Positions 1 to 8,686 of a stretch of 39,959 nucleotides of DNA are shown piece by piece (the stretch's first letter is position 1; the number at the start of each line of letters is the position of its first letter). Where the stretch lies: NCBI GenBank assembly GCA_930989305.1, contig CAKNLF010000007.1, positions 1 through 39,959 of the forward strand, read 5' to 3'. A program made the translations under genes and the position numbers. This DNA is from an uncultured Roseburia sp. Lineage in GTDB: Bacteria; Bacillota; Clostridia; Lachnospirales; Lachnospiraceae. The notes under the pieces were generated by a model, which saw nothing but the letters and a program-made list of their open reading frames with translations, was not told the origin of the DNA and searched no databases.

Positions 1-94
1 AACCGAAGGTTATCTTATCCGGCGTCAGCGGTAAATTCTTCTCTGACCATTCAGAAATAAGCTCCGGATGAACGCTTGCTAAACTGTTACTCAT
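1..94 (-). CDS. Treble-clef zinc-finger (DUF4379-like) protein, N-terminus only
   Basis: Only the first 31 codons lie in the window; the rest runs off the left edge. The ATG (92-94) has a GGGGTGG ribosome binding site just upstream (103-109). The visible peptide contains HPELISEWSEKN followed by LPLTPDKITFG. This matches the opening of the repeated zinc-ribbon/treble-clef module I recall as DUF4379 (pattern HP-L--EW---KN--L-P--ITPGS-KKVWW). Such proteins often carry several of these modules and sometimes a nuclease domain, and they are common in accessory regions. The metal-binding cysteines would lie beyond the edge, so the family call rests on the first half-module only. Confidence 0.55.
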   Translation of the reverse strand, partial: MSNSLASVHPELISEWSEKNLPLTPDKITFG

Positions 95-359
95 AGTATA
101 ACCACCCCTTCCTCTGTGATTATCCTCATTATATTGAGAATAACAGGATTGGTGTAGTTTGCGATGTAGTCCGAAAACTATGAGAAATGAAAGAAGCTCC
201 TGAGAAGATGTAACTTCTCAGGAGCTGTGTGAAACTTAAAATTATGCGATTTTTTAGTCTCTGCACCGTTTTCAGCACCGATTGGTGTAAATTTGGTGTA
301 AAGAGGTAAATTCATTCGGTTTAGAAAGTCCCAAAAACCGCATAACCACTGGGTTTTTC
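95..359. other. Gene-free stretch between zinc-finger gene and lysS
   Basis: No convincing gene. It contains a perfect hairpin at 195-226, and a 10-base direct repeat, GATTGGTGTA, at 147-156 and 280-289, with a further TTTGGTGTA at 292-300. Repeats of this kind next to the end of a housekeeping gene, with an accessory-type gene beyond it, could mark the end of an inserted element, but no integrase is visible. A weaker A-tract/T-tract inverted repeat (333-339 and 352-358) lies directly after the lysS stop codon. Confidence 0.4.
181..226 (-). terminator. Probable terminator after lysS
   Basis: A perfect 13-bp inverted repeat (195-207 and 214-226) with a 6-base loop. Reading the minus strand it is followed by a T-rich tail (TTCTTTCATTTCTCA). 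It lies about 135 bases beyond the lysS stop codon and is the best candidate end for the long minus-strand operon. The T-tract is interrupted, so termination may be imperfect. Confidence 0.5.
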
Positions 360-1862
360 TTATTTGTCGTTCGGTAAGGACTTCATTGTGGGGAATAAAA
401 GCACATCTCTGATCGCAGGCGCGTTTGTCATCAGCATTACCATACGGTCAATGCCAAATCCGATACCGCCGGTAGGAGGCATGCCGATGCTCAGGGCATT
501 CAGAAAATCTTCATCCATATGGTTCGCTTCTTCATCGCCCATTGCGATCAGTTTTTCCTGCGCTTCAAATCTTTCTCTCTGATCAATAGGATCGTTCAAC
601 TCGGAATAAGCGTTTGCCATTTCCCGTCCGCAGATAAAAAGTTCAAAACGTTCTGTGTACTCCGGATCGTCCGGTTTTCTCTTTGTAAGAGGAGAAATCT
701 CCACCGGATGGTCCATGATAAAGGTAGGCTGGATCAGCTTGTCCTCTACAAATTCTTCAAACAGAAGGCTGAGAATATCGCCTTTCTCATGACGTTCCTC
801 ATATTCAATATGAAGTTCGTCCGCCAGCGCTTTTGCCTCCTCTGTGGTCTTGATCTCTGTAAAATCCACGTTTGCGTATTTTTTCACTGCGTCAAGCATC
901 GTGAGACGTTCAAATGGTTTTTCCAGATCAATCGTATATTCTCCGTAAGGAAGCTGCAGTGTTCCGCATACTTCTTTTGCCACATAACGGTACAGATTCT
1001 CCGCCAGATCCATCATGCCGTGATAATCTGTATAGGCCTGATAAAGTTCCATCAGGGTAAATTCCGGATTGTGTCTTGTATCAGTGCCTTCGTTGCGGAA
1101 TACACGTCCAATCTCATATACTCTTTCCAAACCGCCTACGATCAGTCTCTTTAAGTACAGTTCCAGAGAAATACGCAGTTTTACATCTTCATTTAATGCG
1201 TTAAAGTGCGTCTCAAAAGGTCTTGCTGAAGCGCCTCCCGCATTGTTTACAAGCATGGGAGTTTCCACTTCCATAAAGCCTTCACCGTCCAGATATTGGC
1301 GGATAGCGCTGATGCATTTGGAACGTTTGATAAACGTCTCCTTTACATCCTGGTTCATGATCAGATCCACATATCTCTGACGATAACGGGTATCTGTATC
1401 TGTCAGCCCATGGAATTTTTCAGGAAGCACCTGAAGGCTCTTGCTAAGCAAAACGACTTCGCTTGCGTGAATGGATATCTCTCCGGTCTTTGTTTTAAAG
1501 ACTTCACCTTTTACGCCGATAATATCGCCTACATCATACTTTTTAAAATCTTTGTATGACTCTTCGCCTATGCTGTCTCTTGCCACATAGGACTGGATAC
1601 TTCCCTGAAGATCCTGGATATTGCAGAAAGACGCTTTTCCCATAACACGTTTGAACATCATACGTCCGGCTATGGTCACCGTCTGACCTTCCAGTTCTTC
1701 ATAATGATCCTTTATTTCCATACTGTGATGTGTCACATCATATTTTGTAATCTTGAAGGGGTCTTTGCCGTTTTCCTGCAGCTCTTTCAGCTTGTCCCGG
1801 CGTACCTGCAGGAGATGGTTCAGATCCTGTTCCTTCTGCTGTCCTTTGTTCTGCTCTGCCAT
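360..1862 (-). CDS. lysS: Lysyl-tRNA synthetase, class II
   Basis: Charges tRNA-Lys with lysine using ATP in the cytoplasm. At 500 residues it has the usual length for class II LysRS. An N-terminal OB-fold anticodon-binding region is visible ([18 protein letters not shown], about residues 60-80). The class II core follows, with motif 2 ([18 protein letters not shown]) and motif 3 ([13 protein letters not shown]) near the C-terminus. The ATG at 1860-1862 follows greA by 14 bases, so the two are co-transcribed. The nearby order dusB-hypothetical-greA-lysS echoes the dus-lysS neighbourhood of Bacillus. It is the last gene of the minus-strand run. Confidence 0.97.
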   Translation of the reverse strand: MAEQNKGQQKEQDLNHLLQVRRDKLKELQENGKDPFKITKYDVTHHSMEIKDHYEELEGQTVTIAGRMMFKRVMGKASFCNIQDLQGSIQSYVARDSIGEESYKDFKKYDVGDIIGVKGEVFKTKTGEISIHASEVVLLSKSLQVLPEKFHGLTDTDTRYRQRYVDLIMNQDVKETFIKRSKCISAIRQYLDGEGFMEVETPMLVNNAGGASARPFETHFNALNEDVKLRISLELYLKRLIVGGLERVYEIGRVFRNEGTDTRHNPEFTLMELYQAYTDYHGMMDLAENLYRYVAKEVCGTLQLPYGEYTIDLEKPFERLTMLDAVKKYANVDFTEIKTTEEAKALADELHIEYEERHEKGDILSLLFEEFVEDKLIQPTFIMDHPVEISPLTKRKPDDPEYTERFELFICGREMANAYSELNDPIDQRERFEAQEKLIAMGDEEANHMDEDFLNALSIGMPPTGGIGFGIDRMVMLMTNAPAIRDVLLFPTMKSLPNDK

Positions 1863-1876
1863 CTGCGTTTCTCCTT

Positions 1877-2356
1877 CTAATTCGATCTTTGAATTTCCAG
1901 AACTTTATACTTCATAGTTCCGGCCTGTGTTTCTACCTCAATGGTATCTCCCACCTTTGCTCCAATGAGCGCTTTCCCTACGGGAGATTCATTGGAAATC
2001 TTGCCTTTCAGACTGCTGGCCTCTGTAGAACCTACGATCTTGTAATTCAGTTCTTCATCAAATTCACAGTCATAGATTTTTACCTGACATCCAACGCTGA
2101 TCTTATCCAGATCCACTTCGTCTTCTACAACTACTTCAGCGTTTTTCAGTATTTTTTCTATTTCTTCAATACGGGCTTCGATATCTCTCTGCTCATCTTT
2201 TGCAGCGTCATACTCAGCGTTTTCAGATAAATCACCCTGTTCTCTTGCTTCTTTGATCTTCTGTGATACTTCTTTTCTTTTTACTACTTTTAAATCCTGC
2301 AGCTCTGTTTCGAGGTTCCGCAGTCCCTCATATGTCAAAATTTTTTTCTGGTCCAT
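1877..2356 (-). CDS. greA: Transcript cleavage factor GreA
   Basis: Rescues backtracked RNA polymerase by stimulating cleavage of the RNA 3' end through the secondary channel. Its 159 residues match the family. The N-terminal antiparallel coiled coil (about 1-75) carries the tip motif [13 protein letters not shown], with the acidic residues D42 and E45 that coordinate the catalytic Mg. The C-terminal FKBP-like domain contains the typical [18 protein letters not shown]. The ATG at 2354-2356 has an AGGAGCAG ribosome binding site. It lies 14 bases upstream of lysS and is clearly in the same operon. Confidence 0.96.
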   Translation of the reverse strand: MDQKKILTYEGLRNLETELQDLKVVKRKEVSQKIKEAREQGDLSENAEYDAAKDEQRDIEARIEEIEKILKNAEVVVEDEVDLDKISVGCQVKIYDCEFDEELNYKIVGSTEASSLKGKISNESPVGKALIGAKVGDTIEVETQAGTMKYKVLEIQRSN

Positions 2357-2386
2357 TCTTACTGCTCCTCCTAATTTCCAATACTT

Positions 2387-3037
2387 TTATATTCTATCTG
2401 AACTGTTCTGTTTTCCTATTTTTACAGTCACAATATTATATCCGATAGGTACTGCAATGTCAAGATTTCCGCCTTTTTGTCCCACTTTCCCGGCGCTGTC
2501 CGCCAAATCTTCCTCCCATGCTTTCCAAATCTTTTTCTGGAAGGGAATATAGAGAGCGGAATGAGGATACTTTTCCGGTTCCGCCTTCCCATGCCGCTCC
2601 AGATCCAGGATCAGGTTGCCCTCTGTCCTGTTCTTCTGATTTTTGGGACAGATCAGCACTAACAGCCCGTTTTCCTGATAGACCCGTTCCCCAAAGGGCC
2701 GGAAATGTTCCGGACGGTCTGTGCGGATTTCCAGATAATTAAGCCCGTCTGTCAGTACATTCAGCAGCCGGTCTACATCATCTTCTGTCAGAAAAGACTG
2801 TTCCGGACAGTCTGTATCGATCACCGTCGGCTTCAGATCCCGAAAGGAACGGTTCCGCTGTTCCAGTATCTGCATCAGGATTTCCCGGAAATCATCAATA
2901 TATGGATTTTCCCAGGAATCGTCAGAAGCCTGTTCTCTGCTCTTGCTCCTTTTTTTCTTTTCCCCTATAAGGAGCTGATACAACTTTATCCCGATACGCC
3001 TTATAAAATCTCCTGCCCTTTTTATTCTGTTCTCCAT
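2387..3037 (-). CDS. Hypothetical protein, 216 residues
   Basis: I do not recognise a named family. The protein is soluble-looking, with a basic N-terminus (KRAGDFIRRIGIKLYQ) and a very charged KKKRSKSREQ stretch near residues 28-37. A mixed alpha/beta region follows, with many acidic positions (SFLTEDDVDRLLNVLTDGLNYLEIRTD) and no signal peptide. It is nested between dusB (41 bases upstream) and greA (30 bases downstream), all on the minus strand, so it is expressed with translation and transcription factors. Upstream of the ATG at 3035-3037 the ribosome binding site is only moderate (AAGGCTCCT). Confidence 0.75.
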   Translation of the reverse strand: MENRIKRAGDFIRRIGIKLYQLLIGEKKKRSKSREQASDDSWENPYIDDFREILMQILEQRNRSFRDLKPTVIDTDCPEQSFLTEDDVDRLLNVLTDGLNYLEIRTDRPEHFRPFGERVYQENGLLVLICPKNQKNRTEGNLILDLERHGKAEPEKYPHSALYIPFQKKIWKAWEEDLADSAGKVGQKGGNLDIAVPIGYNIVTVKIGKQNSSDRI

Positions 3038-3078
3038 AGGAGCCTTCTTGTCTGGCTTTTATACTATCATATCTTGTT

Positions 3079-4062
3079 TTATCCAAAATATGTCTGGCTT
3101 TTTCCAAATTCCAGGAACAATTTTTCCAGATCTTCCATGGATTCCACCTCGTTGATCCTGCCCCGGAGTTTTGCAGAATTTTTATATCCTGCCGTATACC
3201 ACGCGGCGTGTTTACGGATTTCCCGGATTCCTGTATATTCTCCCTTTGTCTCAATCTGGAGACGTGCATGACGCAGCACCATCTCACAGACCTCCTGCAC
3301 CGTCGGGCGGGGCAGATCTTCTCCGGTTTCCAGCTTATGGATGATCTGTTTAAAGATCCATGGATTTCCCTGTGCTCCCCGGCCGATCATAAATCCGTCG
3401 CATCCGGTCTCCTCCTGCATATCCGCCACATCTCCGGCGCAGAGCAGATCCCCATTTCCGATCACCGGCACTGCCACAGCTTCTTTTACCTGCCGTATAA
3501 TGTCCCAGTCCGCTTTTCCCGAATAATACTGCTGCCTTGTCCTGCCATGGACCGCGATAGCCGCCACGCCGCAGCTTTCCGCGATTTTGGCGATTTCCAC
3601 TGCATTTACATGGTCGTCGTCAAAGCCTTTCCGGATCTTTACCGTAACCGGTTTCTTTACAGCTTTGACCAGCCGGCTGAGTATTTCTTCCACCAGTTTT
3701 GGATTTTTCATCAGGGCAGATCCCTCTCCATTATTTACCACCTTGGGCACCGGGCAGCCCATGTTAAAATCCAAAATATCAAATGGCCGCTCCTCTATCC
3801 TGGCTGCCATCTCCGCAATGATTTCCGGATCCGAACCGAACAGCTGCAAAGATATCGGATGCTCTTTTGGAGAAATTTCCAGCAGCTGTTCTGTATTTTT
3901 GTTTTTATAATAAATTGCTTTTGCACTGACCATCTCCATACAGATAAGTCCCGCGCCCTGCTCTTTGCAGAGCAAACGAAATGGCAGGTCTGTTACTCCT
4001 GCCATTGGCGCCAGTATCAGGGGATTATCAAGTGTCACATTCCCGATTACTAATTTTTTCAT
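3079..4062 (-). CDS. dusB: tRNA-dihydrouridine synthase, DusB type
   Basis: FMN-dependent reductase that converts uridine to dihydrouridine in the D-loop of tRNAs. At 327 residues it is a normal full-length Dus. The TIM barrel begins with the family signature LILAPMAGVTDLPFRLLCKEQGAG. The active-site cysteine is in DFNMGCPVPKVVNNGEGSAL, and the phosphate/FMN-binding GNGDL and IGRGAQGNPWIF motifs are present. The C-terminal helical RNA-binding domain follows (EIRKHAAWYTAGYKNSAKLR). The ATG (4060-4062) is 5 bases from the coaX stop. The coaX-dusB-lysS vicinity is also seen in Bacillus. Confidence 0.95.
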   Translation of the reverse strand: MKKLVIGNVTLDNPLILAPMAGVTDLPFRLLCKEQGAGLICMEMVSAKAIYYKNKNTEQLLEISPKEHPISLQLFGSDPEIIAEMAARIEERPFDILDFNMGCPVPKVVNNGEGSALMKNPKLVEEILSRLVKAVKKPVTVKIRKGFDDDHVNAVEIAKIAESCGVAAIAVHGRTRQQYYSGKADWDIIRQVKEAVAVPVIGNGDLLCAGDVADMQEETGCDGFMIGRGAQGNPWIFKQIIHKLETGEDLPRPTVQEVCEMVLRHARLQIETKGEYTGIREIRKHAAWYTAGYKNSAKLRGRINEVESMEDLEKLFLEFGKSQTYFG

Positions 4063-4067
4063 ATCTT

Positions 4068-4844
4068 TTATTTCTCATTCCTGTTTTTTTCAAAAATAAT
4101 ACGCATTCCGTGAAGGGTCAGCATAGGATCATATACGTCAATCAGTTCTGTCTCTTTTTCGATGATCCTGCCAAGACCGCCGGTAGCGATCACTTTTATG
4201 TCTCCCATATCCGCTTCTTTTTTTATATTCCGGATAATATATTCCGTCTGTCCGATCTGTCCGTAAACAAGTCCCGCCTGCATACTGGATATTGTTTCCT
4301 GCGCCAGGATGCTGGCCGGCTTTTTAATTTCAAATTCCGGCAGCTTCGCGGCGCTGTCCCACAAAGATTTTGCCGAAGTACGGATACCGGGAGCTGTAAC
4401 TCCCGCCACAAAAGCGCCGGTCTTATCCACCAGATCAAATGTGGTGGCTGTTCCGTAATCGATCACCAGCGCCGGCCCCCCATAGAGTTCGTAGGCAGCC
4501 GCTGCGTCTACGATTCTGTCCGCACCTATCTGACGGGGGTTTTTAGTTGCAATGCGGATTCCGGTTTTGATTCCGGATTCCACCACAATAGGCGAAACGT
4601 CAAAATATTTAATCAGAGCGCTTCCAAGAGAATGCATTACGTTCGGCACAACGGATGCAATTATAATATCGCTGATCCACCCGGAAGAAATCCGGTTATG
4701 TTCCAGCAGATCTATGATAGTGATTCCGTATTCATCTGATGTACGGGACTGTTTGGTCGTCATCCTGAATGTGGCCTGCAGTTTCTTTCCGTCAAATACG
4801 CCCAGCGTAATATTTGTATTGCCTACATCGATTGTCAGCAGCAT
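4068..4844 (-). CDS. coaX: Type III pantothenate kinase
   Basis: First step of coenzyme A synthesis: phosphorylates pantothenate with ATP. The 258 residues carry the type III (ASKHA-fold) signatures. The phosphate loop [19 protein letters not shown] is at the N-terminus, [29 protein letters not shown] gives the second nucleotide-binding segment, and [14 protein letters not shown] follows. The ATG at 4842-4844 directly abuts the stop codon (4845-4847) of the upstream gene, so translation is probably coupled. Type III enzymes are known to resist feedback inhibition by CoA and need a monovalent cation. Confidence 0.95.
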   Translation of the reverse strand: MLLTIDVGNTNITLGVFDGKKLQATFRMTTKQSRTSDEYGITIIDLLEHNRISSGWISDIIIASVVPNVMHSLGSALIKYFDVSPIVVESGIKTGIRIATKNPRQIGADRIVDAAAAYELYGGPALVIDYGTATTFDLVDKTGAFVAGVTAPGIRTSAKSLWDSAAKLPEFEIKKPASILAQETISSMQAGLVYGQIGQTEYIIRNIKKEADMGDIKVIATGGLGRIIEKETELIDVYDPMLTLHGMRIIFEKNRNEK

Positions 4845-5183
4845 TTATTCGTCCTCCCACTCTTCCCCAAGGAAAAATACTTTGTAATAAGTCTCCAGAG
4901 CTTCAAGCAGCTCTGTTTTCGTCCTCTGAAGCTGCTTTATCTTCAGAACGCTGCCAATATCGTCATAAAGAAGATCCTCCTCGTCGGCAGCCGTCTCAAA
5001 ACAAAGCGTTCCGTTTTCGTCAAATTTCAAAGTCAATGTGCCTCCCACATCTTCTGTATACAGTACGCACATGATCTTCAGTTCATCCTTTACTCCCTGG
5101 GGCAGTCCTTCAAAATCTTCATTTAAATAATATTTCTTTGTATATGCGCTGGCGCCGCATAATACGACTTCATTCTGGTACAT
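4845..5183 (-). CDS. Small conserved protein, DUF6145-like
   Basis: A 112-residue acidic protein with no signal peptide or membrane segment. Its features are VVLCGASAYTKKYYLNEDF at the N-terminus, the segment LPQGVKDELKIMCVLYTEDV, and a C-terminal helix ending in YYKVFFLGEEWEDE. From memory this matches a Lachnospiraceae family listed as DUF6145, of unknown function. It sits between the biotin ligase gene (9 bases upstream) and coaX (directly adjacent), so it is made together with two cofactor enzymes. No catalytic motif can be pointed to. Confidence 0.8.
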   Translation of the reverse strand: MYQNEVVLCGASAYTKKYYLNEDFEGLPQGVKDELKIMCVLYTEDVGGTLTLKFDENGTLCFETAADEEDLLYDDIGSVLKIKQLQRTKTELLEALETYYKVFFLGEEWEDE

Positions 5184-5192
5184 TCTGTTCTC

Positions 5193-6026
5193 CTATACAT
5201 ATCCGTACACGCCTCTGACAGATACCTCTCCCCCAGTCACCGAACGTATCCCTTCCGGTGTCCGCACAAGGAGCGCCCCTCTGTCATCGATCCCCAGCGC
5301 AGTTCCCCGATAACTGCCTTTCGGAGCGTGTACGATCACTTCCTGATTTTTATTTATCAGATTTGCCTGATATTCCTCTGTCAGTTCTGACAAATCCTGC
5401 CTTACCATAAATTTTTTATAATACAGCTCGAATTGATATAAGATCTCCGCGGCAAGGGCGCTGCGGTTCACATCCGCCGCTCCTTCCAAAAACAGGGAGG
5501 TAGCCCGGTCCGCCAGCTCAGGCGGGAATTTTCTGTTATGTACATTGACGCCTACACCAATCAGGATATGATCCTTTCCCTCCGCCGACAGGACCAGTTC
5601 CGTCAGGATACCGCAGACTTTTTTCCCATTCAGCACAATGTCATTCGGCCATTTGATCCGTGGCGTCAGATCTGTCAGATTGCAGATTGCTTTCTGTACA
5701 GCCATCCCCATCAGCAGCGTGAGCATGGATACCCGGTCTGTTTCTGCTTCTCTGCCCAGCAGAAGAGTCATCCAGATGCCGCAGCCAGCAGGCGAAGAAA
5801 ACCCATTTCCCCGTCTGCCTTTCCCAGCCGTCTGTTTTCCGGCTGTGACAAGCAGGCCATGATCTGCCCCTTTTTGCAGCAGACGCCGGGCTTCCTCATT
5901 GGTGGAGTCAACTTCTTCCAGAAAGCAGGATGTTCTGCCTGCCCAGACAGTTTTCAAATACCGTTCCAGTTCCTCTCTGGAAAAAACATCCTCTGTCTTC
6001 GGTATGTTCCTGCTATCATCCTTCAA
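5193..6026 (-). CDS. birA: Biotin--[acetyl-CoA carboxylase] ligase without DNA-binding domain
   Basis: Attaches biotin to carboxylase carrier proteins via biotinyl-AMP. At 277 residues it begins almost directly with the catalytic domain ([19 protein letters not shown] at about 39-57) and has no N-terminal winged helix, so it should not repress biotin genes as E. coli BirA does. The adenylate-binding loop is [13 protein letters not shown] (GKGRRG at 68-73, where GRGRRG is typical). Biotin-site motifs [19 protein letters not shown] and IGVGVNVHN follow, with a short C-terminal SH3-like domain. The start is a TTG at 6024-6026, inside the end of argF (11-base overlap) with a GGGGG-type ribosome site; no in-frame ATG lies nearby. 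Confidence 0.92.
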   Translation of the reverse strand: MKDDSRNIPKTEDVFSREELERYLKTVWAGRTSCFLEEVDSTNEEARRLLQKGADHGLLVTAGKQTAGKGRRGNGFSSPAGCGIWMTLLLGREAETDRVSMLTLLMGMAVQKAICNLTDLTPRIKWPNDIVLNGKKVCGILTELVLSAEGKDHILIGVGVNVHNRKFPPELADRATSLFLEGAADVNRSALAAEILYQFELYYKKFMVRQDLSELTEEYQANLINKNQEVIVHAPKGSYRGTALGIDDRGALLVRTPEGIRSVTGGEVSVRGVYGYV

Positions 6027-7020
6027 TTTCCGGATCCCCCAATGTAGCCAGCATCACCGCTTTAATGGTATGCATACGGTTTTCCGCTTCATCAAATACA
6101 ATGGACTGTTCGCTTTCAAACACTTCGTCTGTAACTTCGATCTCATCCAGTCCGAACTTATCATGGATCTGTCTGCCGATCACAGTATTCAGATCGTGGA
6201 AAGAGGGCAGACAGTGCATAAATCTGGCCTGAGGTCCCGCATTTTCCATCACTTTTTTATTAACCTGATAAGGCATAAGTTCTTTGATTCTTGCTTCCCA
6301 TACTTCATCCGGCTCCCCCATGGAAACCCATACATCCGTATAGATCACATCCGCGCCTTTTGTGCCTTCGTTCACATCTTCCGTCAAAGTAACACTTCCT
6401 CCGGTCTGGGCGGCCACTTCCCTGCAGTAAGCGGTCAGTTCTTCTGCCGGAAAATAATTTTTGGATGTACATGCAGTAAAATGCATGCCCAGTTTGGCAC
6501 ATGTCACCATCAGGGAATTGCCCATATTATAACGGGCATCTCCCATATATACAAGCTTTATTCCTTCCAGATGTCCGAAATGCTCCCGGATCGTCAGCAT
6601 ATCCGCCAGCATCTGTGTAGGATGAAACTCATTGGTCAGACCGTTCCATACGGGCACTCCCGCGTATTTTGCCAGTTCCTCTACGATAGCCTGTCCGAAT
6701 CCTCTGTATTCGATACCGTCATACATTCTTCCCAGGACTCTGGCTGTATCCGCAATGCTTTCTTTTTTTCCGATCTGCGAAGAACCCGGATCCAGAAATG
6801 TCACATGCATTCCCAGATCATGCGCCGCCACTTCAAAGGCGCATCTTGTTCTTGTACTGTTCTTTTCAAATATCAGGGCGATATTTTTTCCCTTCAGCAC
6901 ATCATGGGCAACGCTCTGTTTCTTTTTTTCTTTTAACTTTGCAGCCAGATCGATCAGATACCGGATCTCTTCCGGCGAATAGTCTTTCAGTTTTAAAAAG
7001 TTTCTTCCCGTTAATTTCAT
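6016..7020 (-). CDS. argF: Ornithine carbamoyltransferase
   Basis: Transfers the carbamoyl group to ornithine to make citrulline in arginine synthesis, or runs in reverse in arginine catabolism. The protein has 334 residues from the ATG at 7018-7020, chosen because of the strong AGGAGGG site 9 bases upstream; a longer frame opens 15 codons earlier but lacks such a site. The carbamoyl-phosphate motif STRTR is at 55-59 ([13 protein letters not shown]). [11 protein letters not shown] and the ornithine-site HCLPSFHD are present. No other arginine gene is nearby, so the direction of the reaction in vivo cannot be told. It overlaps the biotin ligase gene downstream. Confidence 0.95.
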   Translation of the reverse strand: MKLTGRNFLKLKDYSPEEIRYLIDLAAKLKEKKKQSVAHDVLKGKNIALIFEKNSTRTRCAFEVAAHDLGMHVTFLDPGSSQIGKKESIADTARVLGRMYDGIEYRGFGQAIVEELAKYAGVPVWNGLTNEFHPTQMLADMLTIREHFGHLEGIKLVYMGDARYNMGNSLMVTCAKLGMHFTACTSKNYFPAEELTAYCREVAAQTGGSVTLTEDVNEGTKGADVIYTDVWVSMGEPDEVWEARIKELMPYQVNKKVMENAGPQARFMHCLPSFHDLNTVIGRQIHDKFGLDEIEVTDEVFESEQSIVFDEAENRMHTIKAVMLATLGDPEIEG

Positions 7021-7082
7021 ATTATCGGTCCCTCCTGTTTCATACGACAATCGGGCTGCCGCCATGGACAGCCCGTGTCTCT
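7021..7082 (-). other. Stem-loop in the SPFH-argF gap
   Basis: The 62-base gap holds a 7-bp perfect inverted repeat, CGGGCTG/CAGCCCG (7052-7058 and 7069-7075), with a 10-base loop. Neither strand has a T-run after it, so it is unlikely to be an efficient terminator. It may tune RNA stability or partial read-through between the SPFH gene and argF. Confidence 0.4.
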
Positions 7083-8015
7083 TTACTCATTTTTATCAGA
7101 TGCAACTTCCACAACAGATTTTGCCAGTCCCGCGATTCCCTGTATTTCCGATGGAATAATGATCTTGGTAGCTTTTCCGTCCGCTGCTTTTGCGAAAGCC
7201 TCCAGACTTTTCAGCTGGAGAACCGCCTGATCCGGCTGAGATTCTTTCAAAAATCTCAGACCATCCGCATTGGCCTGCTGTATTTTCATAATGGCTTCCG
7301 CCTGACCTTCCGCTTCTTTGATGGTAGCCTCTTTTTTCGCTTCCGCACGCAGGATCGCCGCCTGTTTCTCCGCTTCCGCGTCCAGGATCGCAGATTCTTT
7401 TTTACCTTCCGCAACAAGGATCGTTGATTTCTTTTCTCCTTCCGCGCGCAGGATTGCTTCTCTTCGTTCCCTTTCCGCTTTCATCTGTTTTTCCATGGCA
7501 TCCTGAATAGCCTGAGGGGGAATGATATTTTTCAGTTCCACACGGTTGACTTTGATTCCCCAGGGATCTGTGGCAATATCCAGAGACGCCCGCATTTTTG
7601 TATTGATCGTTTCCCTGGAAGTAAGGGTTTCATCCAATTCCAGATCACCGATGATATTTCGCAGCGTAGTAGCTGTCAGATTTTCAATGGCCATAATGGG
7701 ATTTTCCACCCCGTACGCAAACAGTTTCGGATCTGTGATCTGAAAAAATACCACCGTATCGATCCGCATAGTAACATTATCCTTTGTGATAACCGGCTGG
7801 GGCGCAAAGTCCACCACCTGTTCTTTTAAAAGGACCCGCTTAGCCACCCTGTCGATCAGCGGCATTTTAAAATGCAGTCCTACTTCCCAGGTTCCCTGAT
7901 ATGCCCCCAGTCTTTCCATAACAAAGGCGTTCGCCTGAGGTACGATCTTAATGCAGGACACCAGTATGACCACGATCACAATTACCAATATAACAACTCC
8001 GATTAATGCTCCCAT
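7083..8015 (-). CDS. SPFH/stomatin-like membrane scaffold protein
   Basis: A 310-residue flotillin/stomatin-type protein. One N-terminal membrane anchor (about 4-22, [17 protein letters not shown]) is followed by a PHB/SPFH domain (about 25-190; [24 protein letters not shown] is typical). Next comes a coiled-coil region with about four consecutive 11-residue units of the form AILxAExEKK-A (about 198-245), ending in GQAEAI. Stomatins of this type form oligomeric rings in lipid microdomains and are paired with NfeD proteins; an nfeD gene lies 14 bases upstream. From memory it is closer to the YbbK/QmcA group than to HflK/HflC. The exact role is unknown. Confidence 0.92.
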   Translation of the reverse strand: MGALIGVVILVIVIVVILVSCIKIVPQANAFVMERLGAYQGTWEVGLHFKMPLIDRVAKRVLLKEQVVDFAPQPVITKDNVTMRIDTVVFFQITDPKLFAYGVENPIMAIENLTATTLRNIIGDLELDETLTSRETINTKMRASLDIATDPWGIKVNRVELKNIIPPQAIQDAMEKQMKAERERREAILRAEGEKKSTILVAEGKKESAILDAEAEKQAAILRAEAKKEATIKEAEGQAEAIMKIQQANADGLRFLKESQPDQAVLQLKSLEAFAKAADGKATKIIIPSEIQGIAGLAKSVVEVASDKNE

Positions 8016-8029
8016 ATTTTACCTCTCTT

Positions 8030-8503
8030 TTATGATTCTTTCACAGACATTTCCGTATCTGTTTCTTTTTCGGTTTCTTTCTCTGTTACGATCAGTTTTA
8101 CGCCTTCAATGGCAAATATAGTAACTACTGCGTCTTTCGGTATGACAACGCCTTCTTCCCGGGAACGGGCCATCCACTCCTGGCCGCGCACCTGCACCTG
8201 TCCTGTGGCATTCAGGTTGTCGATCGTCTCCAAAACGATCCCCTTCTCACCGATCAGCAATTCCGCATTGGTACGGACACGGTCCTGATTAAACCTTTTT
8301 TTCACAATCGGTCTGGTGAAGGCCAGCAAAACGCAGGATACGCCAAAGAACAGAATGATCTGCACCGGCAGTGCCGCTCCCGCTGCACATGCGATGAACG
8401 CTGCCAGAGCTCCGCCTGCAAACCAGATCGTTGTCAGTCCCATAGTAGCGATCTCCACCACTACCATTATGATAAGGATCGCAAGCCATCCCAAAGCTAT
8501 CAT
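8030..8503 (-). CDS. NfeD-like membrane protein
   Basis: A partner protein for SPFH scaffolds. It has 157 residues from the ATG at 8501-8503, which has an ideal AAAGGAGG site; an upstream in-frame ATG at 8548 lacks one. Hydrophobic segments (about 3-65) form three or four membrane helices, including LAILIIMVVVEIATMGLTTIWFAGGALAAFIA. The C-terminal NfeD OB-fold runs from about residue 80 (LLIGEKGIVLETIDNLNATGQVQVRGQEWMARS). It lies 14 bases before the SPFH gene, the classical nfeD-SPFH pair. It is the first gene of the long minus-strand run and has its own promoter. Confidence 0.92.
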   Translation of the reverse strand: MIALGWLAILIIMVVVEIATMGLTTIWFAGGALAAFIACAAGAALPVQIILFFGVSCVLLAFTRPIVKKRFNQDRVRTNAELLIGEKGIVLETIDNLNATGQVQVRGQEWMARSREEGVVIPKDAVVTIFAIEGVKLIVTEKETEKETDTEMSVKES

Positions 8504-8546
8504 AACGGACCTCCTTTCGCTGTACAACAGCTTCAAATCTTTCTTC

Positions 8547-8575
8547 AATATACTATATTTTTCCCATTATTACAA
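8547..8575 (-). promoter_or_regulatory. Sigma-A promoter for the nfeD-lysS run
   Basis: On the minus strand TTGTAA (8570-8575) and TATATT (8547-8552) are separated by exactly 17 bases. They lie about 45 bases upstream of the nfeD start codon. No other gene lies between this site and the terminator of the cell wall hydrolase gene. Confidence 0.6.
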
Positions 8576-8630
8576 CACTATTCTCCCAGGCGGCCGGGCA
8601 GAGTCGCCCATGCTCAGCGTTTTTCCCCGT

Positions 8631-8674
8631 AAACAAAAAACAGGCATGATCTGTATTATTTCCGATCATGCCTG
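8631..8674 (-). terminator. Rho-independent terminator of the cell wall hydrolase gene
   Basis: A perfect 11-bp inverted repeat (8641-8651 and 8664-8674) with a 12-base loop, followed on the minus strand by TTTTTTGTTT. It starts about 12 bases after the stop codon of the cell wall hydrolase gene. Confidence 0.9.
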
Positions 8675-8686
8675 TCTGATATTCAT

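Noticed and set aside
223-310. Remnant of an integrase C-terminus (frame ending DWCKFGVKR)
   Set aside because: The upstream part of the frame has no integrase residues and the stretch is too short to support the call.
2922-3287. Minus-strand frame overlapping dusB and the 216-residue gene
   Set aside because: It runs in another frame across the end of dusB; the translation is Arg/Lys-rich nonsense with no family features.
3208-4053. Long plus-strand reading frame opposite dusB
   Set aside because: It is the antisense shadow of a well-conserved dusB; its translation has no recognisable motif and no ribosome site.
7052-7075. Stem-loop before argF as a terminator
   Set aside because: No T-run follows it on either strand; kept only as a structural note.
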